Source: Kalaharituber pfeilii (taxonomy: Eukaryota; Ascomycota; Pezizomycetes; Pezizales; Pezizaceae). From it: a stretch of DNA of 64,000 bases. The stretch spans positions 186,001 through 250,000 of the forward strand of contig WHUZ01000061.1 in the NCBI GenBank assembly GCA_015179045.1. The letters are read 5' to 3'. A model generated the notes under the pieces. The model saw only the letters and a list, made by a program, of their open reading frames with translations. It was not told the DNA's origin and did no database searches. Made by a program: the position numbers and the translations under genes. Shown piece after piece: positions 29,839-40,445 of the stretch (its first letter is position 1; each line of letters starts with the position of its first letter).

Positions 29839-32561
29839 GTTAGGCTGGAGCGGTCAGCAACCCTACTATAGTTCTTGCAAGCACTATGGATCGTTGGTTT
29901 CGTCGTTGCGGGAAAACGGGCGTGTACGTTTCCGGAAGTGATGGAGCGATCTGCCTTCGTCTGGGATGGTCTGGAGGATGGCCCACAGGGCGAGGAGTTT
30001 GCTCCGCAAGTTGTGGATTGAACTCCGCCTCGCCTTGGCAGGCCCCGCATTGAACGTGGTTGCGAAGGCTTGGCAAGACCTGGGCTACTAGTACTTCCAG
30101 CAACTGGGTTGGTCTGAGCACCATGCACAGAGATTAACTTGCATTCCGTGGTCATGTACAGTACTCGGGGTCAAGGGTAAGTCTTCAGAAGCGCTATGCA
30201 TTGCATTGCCAAGCTTCCTCTAGGTAACGCGATGTGGACAACAACACTGTAATTTAGACGTGTCGCTAACCACTAAGTGTCAACAGAGCTACATATATTA
30301 CCGGCACGCGCATAAGTTACAGCAGCAATGAAGCTACGAGGAACCCGAAAAGATTACTTTGGCAGTCCGACCAAGTTACGGAATAGAGAGACTACATGAG
30401 GCGAGCGTCTTGGAATTATTACACTACGTGACGATGCAAATCTGCTGTCGGATTAAGGACAGGGAGGTACTGAAGGAAAAGCTATAAGAGGAATGGGAAA
30501 AAATAACGAAGGAGAGGTTGCTGTCATTAGTTAGGAGTATGCCAGATAGACTCTGAGCTATTATTGCTGCTGGTGGGGCTGTAACACCTTATTAATTTAA
30601 TGATAGAAGTTTTTGTATGTAAATCCCATATAAAAGTTCTGAAGACTTTTGTTCGATTATCCATGCTATGTTGCGTTGCTATGGGGCATCTGCAAGACGC
30701 CCAGTTATGCAGCTCTTATGCATCTGAAGACTAACCCTGACCCCCGAGTACAGTAATTGTTGACGCAGTATTTTGGCTGGCAACGCCTCGGTGGCCTACA
30801 TCTTTGCCCAATCAGCGTCATGGTATTATCTACATCTTTGGGATCAGAATGTTCGCACTTAGCGCAAAATCGACACCCCTTGTGCCCTGCCATGGCGAAC
30901 AGCTACAAGCGGGGTCACGTGAAATAAAAAAAAAAAAAAAAAAGACACCCCTTGTGGTGGTGCACAATTCCAAGTCATATAAAGCAAAATTCATGGGATA
31001 AAATTATGATCGGTACATGTAAATATATGCATGTAGAATTGCAATACCGCTAGGCCTTGCTCACCATGTAGTACCATAGAGGGTAGTCATTACATCGCGA
31101 TTGCTGTCGATCGCGCTGCATATTTGCTGTATTACTTAACGATGCACCGTGGGAACCTACCTTCCCAAATGGGTACTATACGTCTATTTCACTAAATTAT
31201 CCGAATAGCTAAGTGCTTACTAGTAGTTCTATAGTGGTGTCGTTCAGTACATATTTAAAGTTATTATATGAGGGGTTAGGATAAGCTTATTATCCCACTC
31301 CGCTAGCTTGTCGGGAGCACTACCTTCCAAAAAGCTTGTTCGAACTCCTTTAACTTACACGCTGGCTCAAAAGGTACTGGAACGGCTGAGTAATGCATGT
31401 GTACTATTGCGCTTTTGGATCGCTGAATAAGCGGCTCTTGTCAGTCTACACCAGGAGATCAGTTAACACCCCTTACTATTCTGTTATAATCACCATACCA
31501 AGGTTAAAGTAATCCAGAAAATTGGCTGCGTGCAGAATCAGGTGGAAGGGGATGGTCTCATATTCCTCCGCATTTTTCTTGCTACTTTTTACACTGTTAA
31601 TCTATTTCAGAGCATCTGCGCGGAGGAACTGCTACACCCTTGATTGAGCATATATGCTTAGCATAGCATGGTCTACTCAGCTGTAAGAATTCTTTATCCA
31701 TCCCGGAACAGCATTGCTGTTATAGCACGCAAATATGTCACCCAAGATTCTGTGTTTCTGCTTCTATGTGAAATCCGCCAGCATCTGACATTATTTTCGC
31801 TTTCTCTGCATGATATTCACCTGAATGCACATATGAGTTTACAAAATCAAAAAAAAAAAAAAAAAAAAATTAAAATTCACGAGCAAGAAATTCTTGCTTT
31901 CTATGTACTACTGCTACAAAGACAAATTTACATTTCGGCGTAGGACCACAACCACGTCCTGGATGCGAATGCTTACGAACAATGCGCTATAATAGTCCCT
32001 GGCAGAAGGTTGAGGAACTTGAGTCCTGTTCCACCCCATAAATTACTGGAATTGAGGCCAAGGCATTTGCGACAACGTCCATCAGCCGTTCGATCCAATA
32101 ATGAATACAAAGTAACCAGGCAAACAACACAAACCATAACCGCAGTCTAAATACCAATGGAAATATGCCTAAATGTCTGGAAACCGGTTAAGAAAGTGGT
32201 GGGGGGGAGGAAAGGAAAAGAAAGAATGAAGGACTTGCTTTCAAAAAGAGAAAGAAAAGAAAAAAGCCTTGGGAAACCTGATAATTAGCCATTTTGCAAA
32301 GTTTTAGGCAGTGCCTTGCTTGATCAAGATGGAAAACTCACACACTTCTCTGCCTTAAAAGCTCGTCAGACTGCTAGGCCACCAAACCGCAAAAGCAACC
32401 GTGTTCAATCTTTACACCCATCCTAGTATTCGTTGCTCAGACTTAGTCTCGTGTCCACCTGCCCTGCCGCTTAGGAACTTACCAAAGCGCATCCAACTCC
32501 TGATTAGACCCCGGGTAATGGCAGTAAATACACACGCCTTCAAATAGTCAATTACACTTCA
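29839..32561. other. BTB copy E 5' flank and duplicated block, no gene
   Basis: The stretch 29840-31670 parallels 18290-19560. It contains a LINE-A tail (30885-30943) and a plain A-run (31848-31869) with no tail motif and no clear duplication. From 31930 to 32561 the sequence is unique; I see no reliable coding region. Confidence 0.55.
30885..30943 (+). mobile_element. LINE-A tail retroposon (59 bp)
   Basis: CCCTGCCATGGCGAACAGC...GGGGTCACGTGAAAT(A)n is flanked by a 13-bp duplication, GACACCCCTTGTG, at 30872-30884 and 30944-30956. The paralogous site near 18720 (TCAACACCTCTTGTGG) lacks the insert and serves as an empty-site control. Confidence 0.95.
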
Positions 32562-33372
32562 CTAGCAATCAGTATACAAATCATTTAACTTATAGTGGGG
32601 TTGCAGGGTATCCAACAGGTCAAGTTCTTCCGGACGCGGTCTGCGTCGCTGAAAGGCATGCAACACAAGCGAAAATAACTGGAAGAAACATCTGGTAGAA
32701 AAATTCAACGTCAACCAATTTGTCCGTGCTAATTGAACGGCAAGCCTTACAGACCCCACTAACAACGGTACCGGAAACCAATATGGAAATTCAACCGCAT
32801 CCAGCCATCCGAAGCATTCCAGCGCCCCACAAAAAGCTCCGATACAGCATGATATCATGAGTCTCCACACTCTTGACAGAATTTCCATTTCTGTTTGATC
32901 ACGTACTCTACCACCGCCGACAAGAAACATGAAATGACGGTAAGCTTCGTAGGTTGGAGTCCTTAGCGTTATCCATTTTTTTTTTTTTTTTTTTTATATC
33001 ATTAATCGCATGCCGCCCTAAGGGCTATGGCGATGTTGTGCTATATAAATAAGAAAAAGGTTAAAACACCGTCACAGAATCTCCCGCCTAAAAACACCAA
33101 TCCTAGCCTCCCCTAACGTTTCTAACTACATGTGATGCCCGCGGACTCTTCAATAGCGCGGGTGGAGCCCGATATGACCCCCTACCCCTTCCCCCTCTCC
33201 GGCTCATAACGTGCGTTATCCATTGTCGGTCCAGAAGTTCAAGGCCAGCATGGCCTAGAAATCCGCAGGCTCCAGCTAGAACTCCATATGCAACCCCTTG
33301 GAACAATCGGAAGATAGCCAATGCCACGGGGGGAATCATGTCACGGCAGAGACGATGTTCGTTGGCCAGCAA
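32562..33372 (-). pseudogene. Putative membrane protein gene split by a LINE-B fragment
   Basis: A minus-strand frame from about 33372 (LANEHRLCRDMIPPVALAIF, then GVAYGVLAGACGFLGHAGL, a probable membrane segment) reaches DRQWIT at 33213. A 235-bp LINE-B end intervenes. It then resumes in frame as LRTPTYEAYRHFMFLVGGG and runs to a stop at 32562 (PRPEELDLLDTLQPHYKLND). Insert plus 12-bp duplication totals 247 nt, so the insertion causes a frameshift. The 5' end is unresolved: no ATG precedes an in-frame stop near 33390, so an upstream exon is likely. I do not recognise the family. Confidence 0.6.
32978..33212 (-). mobile_element. LINE-B 3' end, 235 bp, inserted in a coding exon
   Basis: A T-run is followed by ATATCATTAATCGCATGCCG, CCCTAAGGGCTATGGCG and about 170 bp of 3' UTR / ORF2 end. 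It is flanked by a perfect 12-bp duplication, GCGTTATCCATT, at 32966-32977 and 33213-33224. Confidence 0.93.
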
Positions 33373-35467
33373 CGCCGTCTCAGTTAGTTATTACCGGCTA
33401 TGGCTCAGAACAGAAAGGTGTCGTTGGTGGGATTTTATCTTCTCCATGAGAAGTTTCAAACTGTTATCAGCACTTTCCTTCAATTCACCTTATATCCTTC
33501 GTCACGACAAAGCCCCACAAAAGGAACCTGACTGAAAGACTGAATGATGTGACTGTGATGAATCTCTTACCTCTGAGCTTGAACGATGACCCTTGATTTC
33601 TCGAACGAAACATCTCACACGCTACTTTTTGACAAGCGTGAGCGCCGTTAAATCTTGCGGTTACACTCATTTAGGTGCCAAATTTAGCTCCAGTCTTCTG
33701 TGTTACATAATTTAAGGCCTCCTGCACCCGTTTGATAACGGCAGCATTGCTGCCAAGAGGCTAGTCAGCGTTGATTACGAGACTACCAAGAGGCTACATA
33801 TTCTCTTACATCAATGGCTGCGTTATCATATGCAAACCAACGATCCCTGCTTCTCCAAACTTGTTTCGGCACCTATTCGTTGCTGGTAACTAAATACTCA
33901 AGTAAGGATACCCCTGGGTACGAGAACAAGTATACACCCCCACCCTTCGGTAGTAGGGAAATTCCAGTGTGTCAAATGGTAGAACTAGTTCGATGAATAT
34001 TCCGCAACTTTGATATCAAGTCGCATAACTTATGGTCAGCTTCAGTATTTAGTTACCACCAAAAAATGAGCGACATTTAGAGTAGAGAATGGAAACCTTC
34101 TAGCTGAGGTAAATTAGAAACGCTACCCTGGTTGGCATCTGGAATCTTGCATGGAGGAAGAAATTTCTATCCACAGTTGAAAGAGTATAGTTTAAAGGTC
34201 CAACGGACCGCCAAGCTGTTCTCTGATATTATTCATTTGTTGAGTTGAAGAACGCCAAAATTTTATGTACGGCGATGTCATAGCAAGCATCCCTGGAGGG
34301 AGCTATTGTTGATTTAATTATTTATTCATTTATTTATCCTTTTTACCCCCCTTTCCTTCATATACAAATGTTGATATGCGATCCGGACATTATTTTGCAA
34401 GTACTGTGATCTTCAGTTCAATCCTTACTTCTCTTGCCGGTGACCTCGGATCTAATGGTATTCACACTAACACATGAGATTTCACTTACCGCCAGCAAAG
34501 GTTACCGTGACGAAGAACATACGTTTAAATTTTATAATAGAAATTGATATTCCGAATTGAGTATTATGGAAAACTTATATAGTCACTGGTCAAAGGTCTT
34601 CGTGAAACCTTTTGTCTTGGAACCTAGGATGCCAGAAGAGCGTTCAATGCTCATATATATATATGTTGTATTCATAGGATCCTTCTAGATGTAAAGATTG
34701 GTACTGTACTAAGTAGGAGAGAGGCTCAGCTGAGGCCCCACCCTCTAATTCAGCCTCAAATGCAGAGAGTCCTTGCGGAGCATCTATGTAAAGGTATTAC
34801 ACGCGATTCATGATATTTGAAATTAAAAAAAAGGTATTTGATTTTGACTGTCAATCTTGCCAGAGCCTGCTCGCCCCACGATTGACGTTAGGCTCTCGGG
34901 TTGATGCCTGCGAAATCAAACGGCTGTCCAGTTGTGTGCCTATGGGCAGAATAGATAGTGGCATCATCTGCTGTTTATGATCCCATTGACCGTCAGCATA
35001 TCGAACCGATATGAACTGACCTGACTTCATCAAACTGCTTGCATCTTATAAATAGAAACGTCTCATAAATTGAAACATCAAGTGAGTGAAGACAGCATAG
35101 TCTGGTTGCAGGACCCGCCAAAAGGCGGAGACAGCATATCTAGAGCAGTGCAAAGATATGACAAGGCTAAGGGGAGACAGTAAAACGTTCCGTAAGAAAT
35201 TAACTTACTAGCCACACTCTAAGCCGTATTCTTGAACAACGGCTGGGTCGACGTTTCTCTACTTTAAAAACAACTGTACCTCTTTGACCGGGCAATCGGC
35301 CCGGATTCCCGAGCTGAACTTGACTAGCGACAGAAGTGCTTGGGAAACCTGATGAGGAAGACACCTGCTGCATTAATGGAGAGGCACTGAAAAGTAACAA
35401 ATTCATCGACGAGTTGATATGTGCTCCATTAATCTTAATGCTCCCGCTGCCTCCTCTGTTCCAGATG
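33373..35467. other. Duplicated non-coding block with the empty site of the foldback element
   Basis: The stretch 33710-34640 matches 20070-20190 joined to 22121-22812, that is the other locus without the 1.9-kb foldback element. From 34640 to 35467 the sequence is unique, with no coding region I trust. Confidence 0.65.
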
Positions 35468-35549
35468 TTTTTTTGTTTTTTTTTAATATATCATTACTCG
35501 CGTGCTGCCCAGTGGGCTATGGCGAGGTATCATAGAACCTAGGAGATAG
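35468..35549 (-). mobile_element. LINE-B tail retroposon (82 bp)
   Basis: A T-rich tract is followed by ATATATCATTACTCGCGTGC and GCCCAGTGGGCTATGGCGAGG. It is flanked by an 8-bp duplication, TCCAGATG, at 35460-35467 and 35550-35557. Confidence 0.85.
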
Positions 35550-36306
35550 TCCAGATGATGAAAGCAACCCGCCTTGCAACGCAAATACCAATAGCGCATT
35601 CCTCAGTATGCAGAAGACACTTGGTAACTCAAATGTAGACTTGGAGTCTCCCCACGCAAGAATATGACTATCCTTCTATCAAAAACAAGGCCATGACTTA
35701 GGAACGTATGGAATGGGCGCATCAGAGTGATGGACTACCCCTCTGCAGTCCCAGAAAGCTAAATTTGACCATCGCACCCTTCGGGGCAATATCTCACACC
35801 CGAACTGACGATATGATGCACTGTGGACACTGATCAAATATCTGTAAGGCAGTGTAAGCCTATAACATTAAAAGCCAAGGTCTATGCGCATAAGTTGAAA
35901 TATGTCCCTGATATGCTCTCAGCTCCCCCTCGCCTCTCAGCACAGTCGACGGTGAAGGCCATCATAGGATACGATGATGGATATCAGGGCCACGCCCACG
36001 CTTACTTCTTCAAATGTCACTGTCCTGCATAAATAGCCGCTCTTTTATCGACATGTCAGGCCAACTGAATATTACGTTACCATGCTATAACTACATAACT
36101 GGATCATGCATTCGGTAAACACTGTGCGGAGAACGGTCGCAAAATCAATTTACTCCGTAACTTGATAATTGAAGCATCAACGTTAGCTTGCTATCTACAT
36201 CTTAGTAACACCCTGTTAAAAATCAAAAGAACAAGACCCGAAATGGTGGAGAAGTGAAATTTTGCGCAGGCATTGCTCTGAATTAGATGCTGGTCGCAGG
36301 CCGTCC
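35550..36306. other. Unassigned intergenic sequence downstream of BTB copy F
   Basis: I see no repeats shared with the rest of the window and no convincing coding region. Short frames here lack family signatures. Confidence 0.5.
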
Positions 36307-37481
36307 TCAATCGGGGAAGCTAAGATTGTTAGAGGCGGTTGCACATGCTGCTGTAGGGCAAACAAGATACTCGTGCATGCTATACTCCCCAACACCCTTT
36401 CCACAACATGGTTCTGTCGCTCCGTTAGGTTTACAGCAGACTTTGTATAGTTCACGGTTCCCAGACACAAACGCCGAGTTTCCACCGAATTTTTTGTGGC
36501 ACCCGGCACAACAAATCATGGCAATCTGTGATGTTAGGCAAACGGAACAATAACGTAGTAGTGGATGCTGTTGCTGTTGCTTCCATGGTGGAACTGATCT
36601 CCGGCGTACCATGTTGAGAACCACCGCTGCAATATCGCGGTGGTTAGCCAACAGTGATCGAAAATCTTCTTTTGTTCGCAACAGCTCTAGTGCCCACGCA
36701 ATATACTGCGCGTAAAATTCGAGCAACTTGTCTTTGTCCACGGGAAGATTGTCGAAAGCGTACTCGAAGACGTCCGCAAGCTCTGCCAGTTCTTCGTCAT
36801 CAGGTCTGGGATATCCGTCCATGAGTTGCAAGCTCTGCGTCGCTTTTGTATATGACTCGTCTTTCAATCCCTGAATATTGAAGCGTTCAGCGAAGACGTA
36901 AATTTTCGTGTGCGTTAACAGCGCCATGACACGGGGTAATCCCTCACTAGTCCACTCGCCGGTATCAGTCAGCTTCCGAGATTCGGAGATTAATTAAGTG
37001 CCAACGGTAGACGTACACAGTATAATGTCGTTTATAGGCCCATTGAAGGAATCTCTCCAGCGTGGTCCGATCAACATCATGCAAAACCATCTTTCCCTCT
37101 CGACCCTCCTTCATGTCATTGTTTGTATGCTTCGCTAGCTCCGGAGAAACTGAGGCGAGAAGTGATTTATGAATCCAAAACTCTGGAACCGCAGGCACTG
37201 CCTTCTTTGCAGCTTCCTCCGACGTTGAGGAAGTAGCCTCACTAGTCACGCCGGCTGGAGTGGCCACCTCATCAGCATCCGCCAGGACGATGGTGAAGAA
37301 GCCGCCGCGAAACATAGCGAAGTCGAATTCGTCCGACTTAGCCCTGGCAAAGTGCAATACACGTCAGCCGATCCGAATTTAAACAAAGATTAAGAATTAC
37401 TCGCTCAATGCTCCGATGCAACGTAATGGCTAGCTATTAAATTGGTAGGGGTACTGACTCAGCAGGCTTGTCTTCTGACAT
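36307..37481 (-). CDS. Divergent BTB/POZ protein with cysteine-rich C terminus, copy F
   Basis: Exons are 37459-37481 (MSEDKPA), 37017-37343 and 36307-36946. Introns are 37344-37458 (GTCAGT...GCCAG) and 36947-37016 (GTACGT...ACTAG), in the same two positions and phases as the other copies. Joined length is 990 nt (329 aa). The BTB fold reads GFFTIVLADAD, FWIHKSLLASVSPELAKH, GKMVLHDVDRTTLERFLQWAY; then HTKIYVFAERFNIQGLKD, FYAQYIAWALELLRT, and a C-terminal region rich in cysteine (CSVC, CCAGC, CCKP, PCCGKG) without the CKWC/CRKC pairs. It lacks the repeated flanks, so it looks like an older, single-copy member. Function is unknown. Confidence 0.85.
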
Positions 37482-38139
37482 TGTTTCTTTCGGTCAATTG
37501 GGCTTCTCAAAAGGCAATGAAGTTCTGGACCTCAGAAAAAGATTGCAGTTTCGGTGTGTCAAAAAGTGCGAATGTAAATGTTGTCAAAAAAAATCTAAAC
37601 TATTGTGTAGCTTGTAGTTGGACGACGTAATGCGGGGCAGTGCTATATAGTCCGGAGTTCATTATGTAAGTTGTCCGTGGACTAAAAGTTCAGGCTATTA
37701 TGATAGCGCTCTCGGAAGACATTGAATGGTGTGCCTTGGCATTGGGGGCCTAATGGCAGATCATTGATCAACGTAGGCGCATCGGAAGGCCTGGAAAGTT
37801 CTAGAAAGCCAAACAGCAGTCCGATAATTCGTTGATGCAGCATAGATTTTCGGTACATCCTGAATTTTCTATTGGGTGAATGAACTACACATAACCATCG
37901 AGTACCAGCTGCAATTAATCCAACCTGCAATTCATAGCTCAAACTAACCCACCGGGGAATGACCCGTCGCACCTTAATTCCCGCCGGTTTCCAACAGCCC
38001 CATGCCCCACGCCCCAATTTGCAGCCCCGCAGGTAAACGCCATGATAGCAAAGGTGCGAAGTAAAAATGCTAGAATGAGAATAAGGAAACAAGTAGTGCA
38101 TTCTAAAAATCGAACATTAGGAGCATGCGTTGGTAGCGG
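37482..38139. other. Intergenic sequence between BTB copy F and the fasciclin gene
   Basis: The promoter of copy F should lie in 37482-37700. A minus-strand open frame (37682-38101) has no recognisable domain and I do not call it. Confidence 0.5.
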
Positions 38140-38662
38140 TCAAGCCCGGGACTTTTTCGGAGAAGGTTGGAAAAAACATATAATCGGGCGTAAGTTTAAC
38201 GGTAGCGATTTTGGACGAAAACCCGGGAAGAGAACCTGACGAAAAGTTAGCACACAGGGGGGTGCAAACAAATATATTAAACGGAAACAGACCTCGTCGA
38301 TTACTTGTATTACTCCATTCTCGATGATATGATCCTCCCCGACAACCACCGCTTTGTCCAAGAACGTATGAGTCCCGTTGAAATCCGCCTTGAATTTCTT
38401 CCCTCCTACAGTAGAGTATTCTTGTCCCTCTTCTAGGGATGGAGTGTAGGCTAGGAATTTGTTTAAGATGGTGTGATCGTCCAGGAATGATTGCAGTTCT
38501 TCATCCGTGGATATGCACGGGTCGAACCCAGATTCTTCGAACGCTTCCGGTGTCGGAGCGAAGAAACTTGCTCCAGTAGCCTTCTCAATTGCTTTTCGAG
38601 CTTTCGGAAGTCGCTTAAAAATGCGATGGAGGTATGTCAAATTGGCGTAAGTGATAGCATCA
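38140..38662 (-). CDS. Fasciclin (FAS1)-domain protein, 5' exon not resolved
   Basis: The frame reads DAITYANLTYLHRIFKRLPK, SFFAPTPEAFEE, ILNKFLAYTPSLEEGQ, FLDKAVVVGEDHIIENGVIQ and VIDE, the H1/H2 landmarks of a FAS1 adhesion domain; such fungal proteins are usually secreted or cell-wall linked. An intron probably lies at 38236-38292 (GTCTGT...GCTAAC...GTCAG; 57 bp, in frame), so IDE joins VLFPGF as in the family's IDSVLLPP end. The protein ends at 38140. An acceptor (CTTACAG, 38663-38669) precedes DAIT, so a first exon, perhaps with a signal peptide, lies upstream; I could not locate it. Confidence 0.72.
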
Positions 38663-38689
38663 CTGTAAGTAGGAGGGGGTGAACACACT

Positions 38690-39247
38690 GCATACCATTA
38701 GTTTCAAGGGATGACCTTTTTTTTATTTATTTATTGTTTATTTGGGAGACGTTATGCGAAAAGCCAGAGTACTGTATCTCCGATAGGTCTTTTCGCTTTG
38801 GGAATCAATTACAACGTAGTTGGGATCGTAAGAGTCCAGCCCCAAATTAAACAGGAGCCGCATACGCCTAGGGGCAAGTCGGTTCACTCTTGAGTTGCCC
38901 CGGAGCCGCACTAGTACCGTACATCGGTGCTAGGGGCTTGTCTTGACACTTGCCTTTGTTCCCCACCGACTTCATACACTCAAGTTGACATTCGTTGTCA
39001 CAATGCATATATCGCTCGGTGTAGAGCGACGGCTAACCTTAACAAGTAGACTGCACATCACTCAGCTTGCCCATTTGGAAACATTACATAGCATGGATCG
39101 ACGTTGTACATATGTACACCACAATTCCTGGACCTGGCGAGTGCCTGCGCGGCTCATACACTAGTTCGACCTCTAGACGTAGATACTAGCCAGTAAAATA
39201 TGTATTCGGACAGGAGAACTCATGCACATTATGCGCTATGTCCGAAT
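38690..39247. other. Intergenic sequence upstream of the fasciclin gene
   Basis: No coding region is visible. TATGTATTCGGACA (about 39199-39212) and its inverse TGTCCGAATACATA (39239-39252) form a small inverted repeat next to the element ends that follow. Confidence 0.5.
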
Positions 39248-39252
39248 ACATA

Positions 39253-39355
39253 CCGTATTAACTCACATAAGAGCAAGAAAACAAACGCGCGCTAGTCCGG
39301 TCTTGGCAAACCTCTCAGCGCCAGTGCGCGTGTATAACGCACGGGCACGTGCTAG
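39253..39355. repeat. Isolated end of the CCGTATTAACTCAC inverted-repeat element
   Basis: CCGTATTAACTCACATAAGA followed by GCAAGAAAACAAACGCGCGC and about 60 more bases matches the left end of the element at 39545, but no inverse end follows at a suitable distance. It is preceded by TA. Confidence 0.75.
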
Positions 39356-39544
39356 GTTGAATGGAAAACAGCCATAGCCATGTAGTTTTCTTTCCAGTCA
39401 TTAGTGATACTGAGGATGATGGGCCCGAATATGATTTCCGTTGGCAGGCGGATGAGTATTAGAGGAAGAGTAGGAGATATTATATGTCGAGTATATTACG
39501 GGGTCAAAGAGCTTTTCCTTACTGTGGCAGAAGTGGAGTATGGT

Positions 39545-39990
39545 ACCGTATTAACTCACATAAGAGCAAGAAAACAAACGCGCGCTAGTTCGGTCTTGGC
39601 AAACCTCTCAGCGCCAGTGCGCGTGTATCACGCACGGGCACGTAATGATCCCCGAATTACCATGCTAACCTCAACACCACGGAGATTGATACTATGAAGG
39701 AAATGCGAAAAATGCAATGCGCAAATGCGCAAATGCGTCGCAGTCGCACAATGGCTATATGAGCTACATAGAGAATTAGCGACCATCACTAGTCAAGTGT
39801 CTTTTTGGCCTGGCGGACGGTAATCTCTGCGTTTACTACCTCCGTTACAGAGTAGAGAAGCTGGAGATTAGCCGTGCTTAGTAATGCCAAGATTGCACGA
39901 ATAGCGCGCTAGCGCGATTAATGGCGCCTGAGTCCTGCCAAGACCGAACTAGCGCGCGTTTGTTTTCTTGCTCTATGTGAGTTAATACGG
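39545..39990. mobile_element. 446-bp inverted-repeat DNA element (MITE-like), TA flanks
   Basis: The left end CCGTATTAACTCACATAAGA...GCGCGCTAGTTCGGTCTTGG is repeated inverted at the right end (...CCAAGACCGAACTAGCGCGC...GTGAGTTAATACGG), about 60 bp. TA dinucleotides flank both ends. The interior carries the repeat GCGCAAATGCGCAAATGCG and a palindromic GCGCGCTAGCGCG. It has no coding capacity. Confidence 0.8.
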
Positions 39991-40024
39991 TATGCCATTT
40001 TACTGTATATCTTTATTCCTTTAT

Positions 40025-40082
40025 TTCTTTTGTAGTTAGTCTCGTCATAGCCTAAAGGGTGGTAATGATATCTAAAAAAATG
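40025..40082 (+). mobile_element. Decayed LINE-B tail
   Basis: CTCGTCATAGCCTAAAGGGTGG, TAATGATATCT and a short A-run match the LINE-B tail. Some 3' UTR-like T-rich sequence precedes it. No clear duplication was found. Confidence 0.65.
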
Positions 40083-40119
40083 TTACAGGGTCACCGTGAC
40101 GTCGACCATAGGGTGTGGC

Positions 40120-40445
40120 TGGTGGAGCACGCAAAAAATTGCGAAAAATGCAATTCGCAAATGCGCAAATGCATCGCAGTCGCACCGTGGCTATAGGAGC
40201 TACATAGAGAATTAGCGAGCATCATTAGTCAAGTGTTTTTTTTGGCCTGGCGGACGGTAATCTCTGCGTTTACCACCTCCGTTACAGAGTAGCTGGAGAT
40301 TAGCCCATGTATAATTGCATTCCTGTGCTTAGTAATGCCAACATTGCACGAACCGCGCGCTAGCGCGATTAATGGCGCCTGAGTCCTGCCAAGACCGACT
40401 AGCGCGCGTTTGTTTTCTTGCTCTTATGTGAGTTAATACGGTACG
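40120..40445. mobile_element. Left-truncated copy of the 39545 inverted-repeat element
   Basis: The stretch from GCAAATGCGCAAATGCATCG (about 40158) to GTGAGTTAATACGG (about 40441) closely follows 39726-39990. The left inverted repeat is missing. Confidence 0.75.

Noticed and set aside
31848..31869. A-run as another retroposon
   Set aside because: Neither LINE tail motif precedes it and no clear flanking duplication is present.
37682..38101. 139-codon minus-strand frame downstream of the fasciclin gene
   Set aside because: It has no recognisable motif and no splice link to the fasciclin exon that improves the protein.
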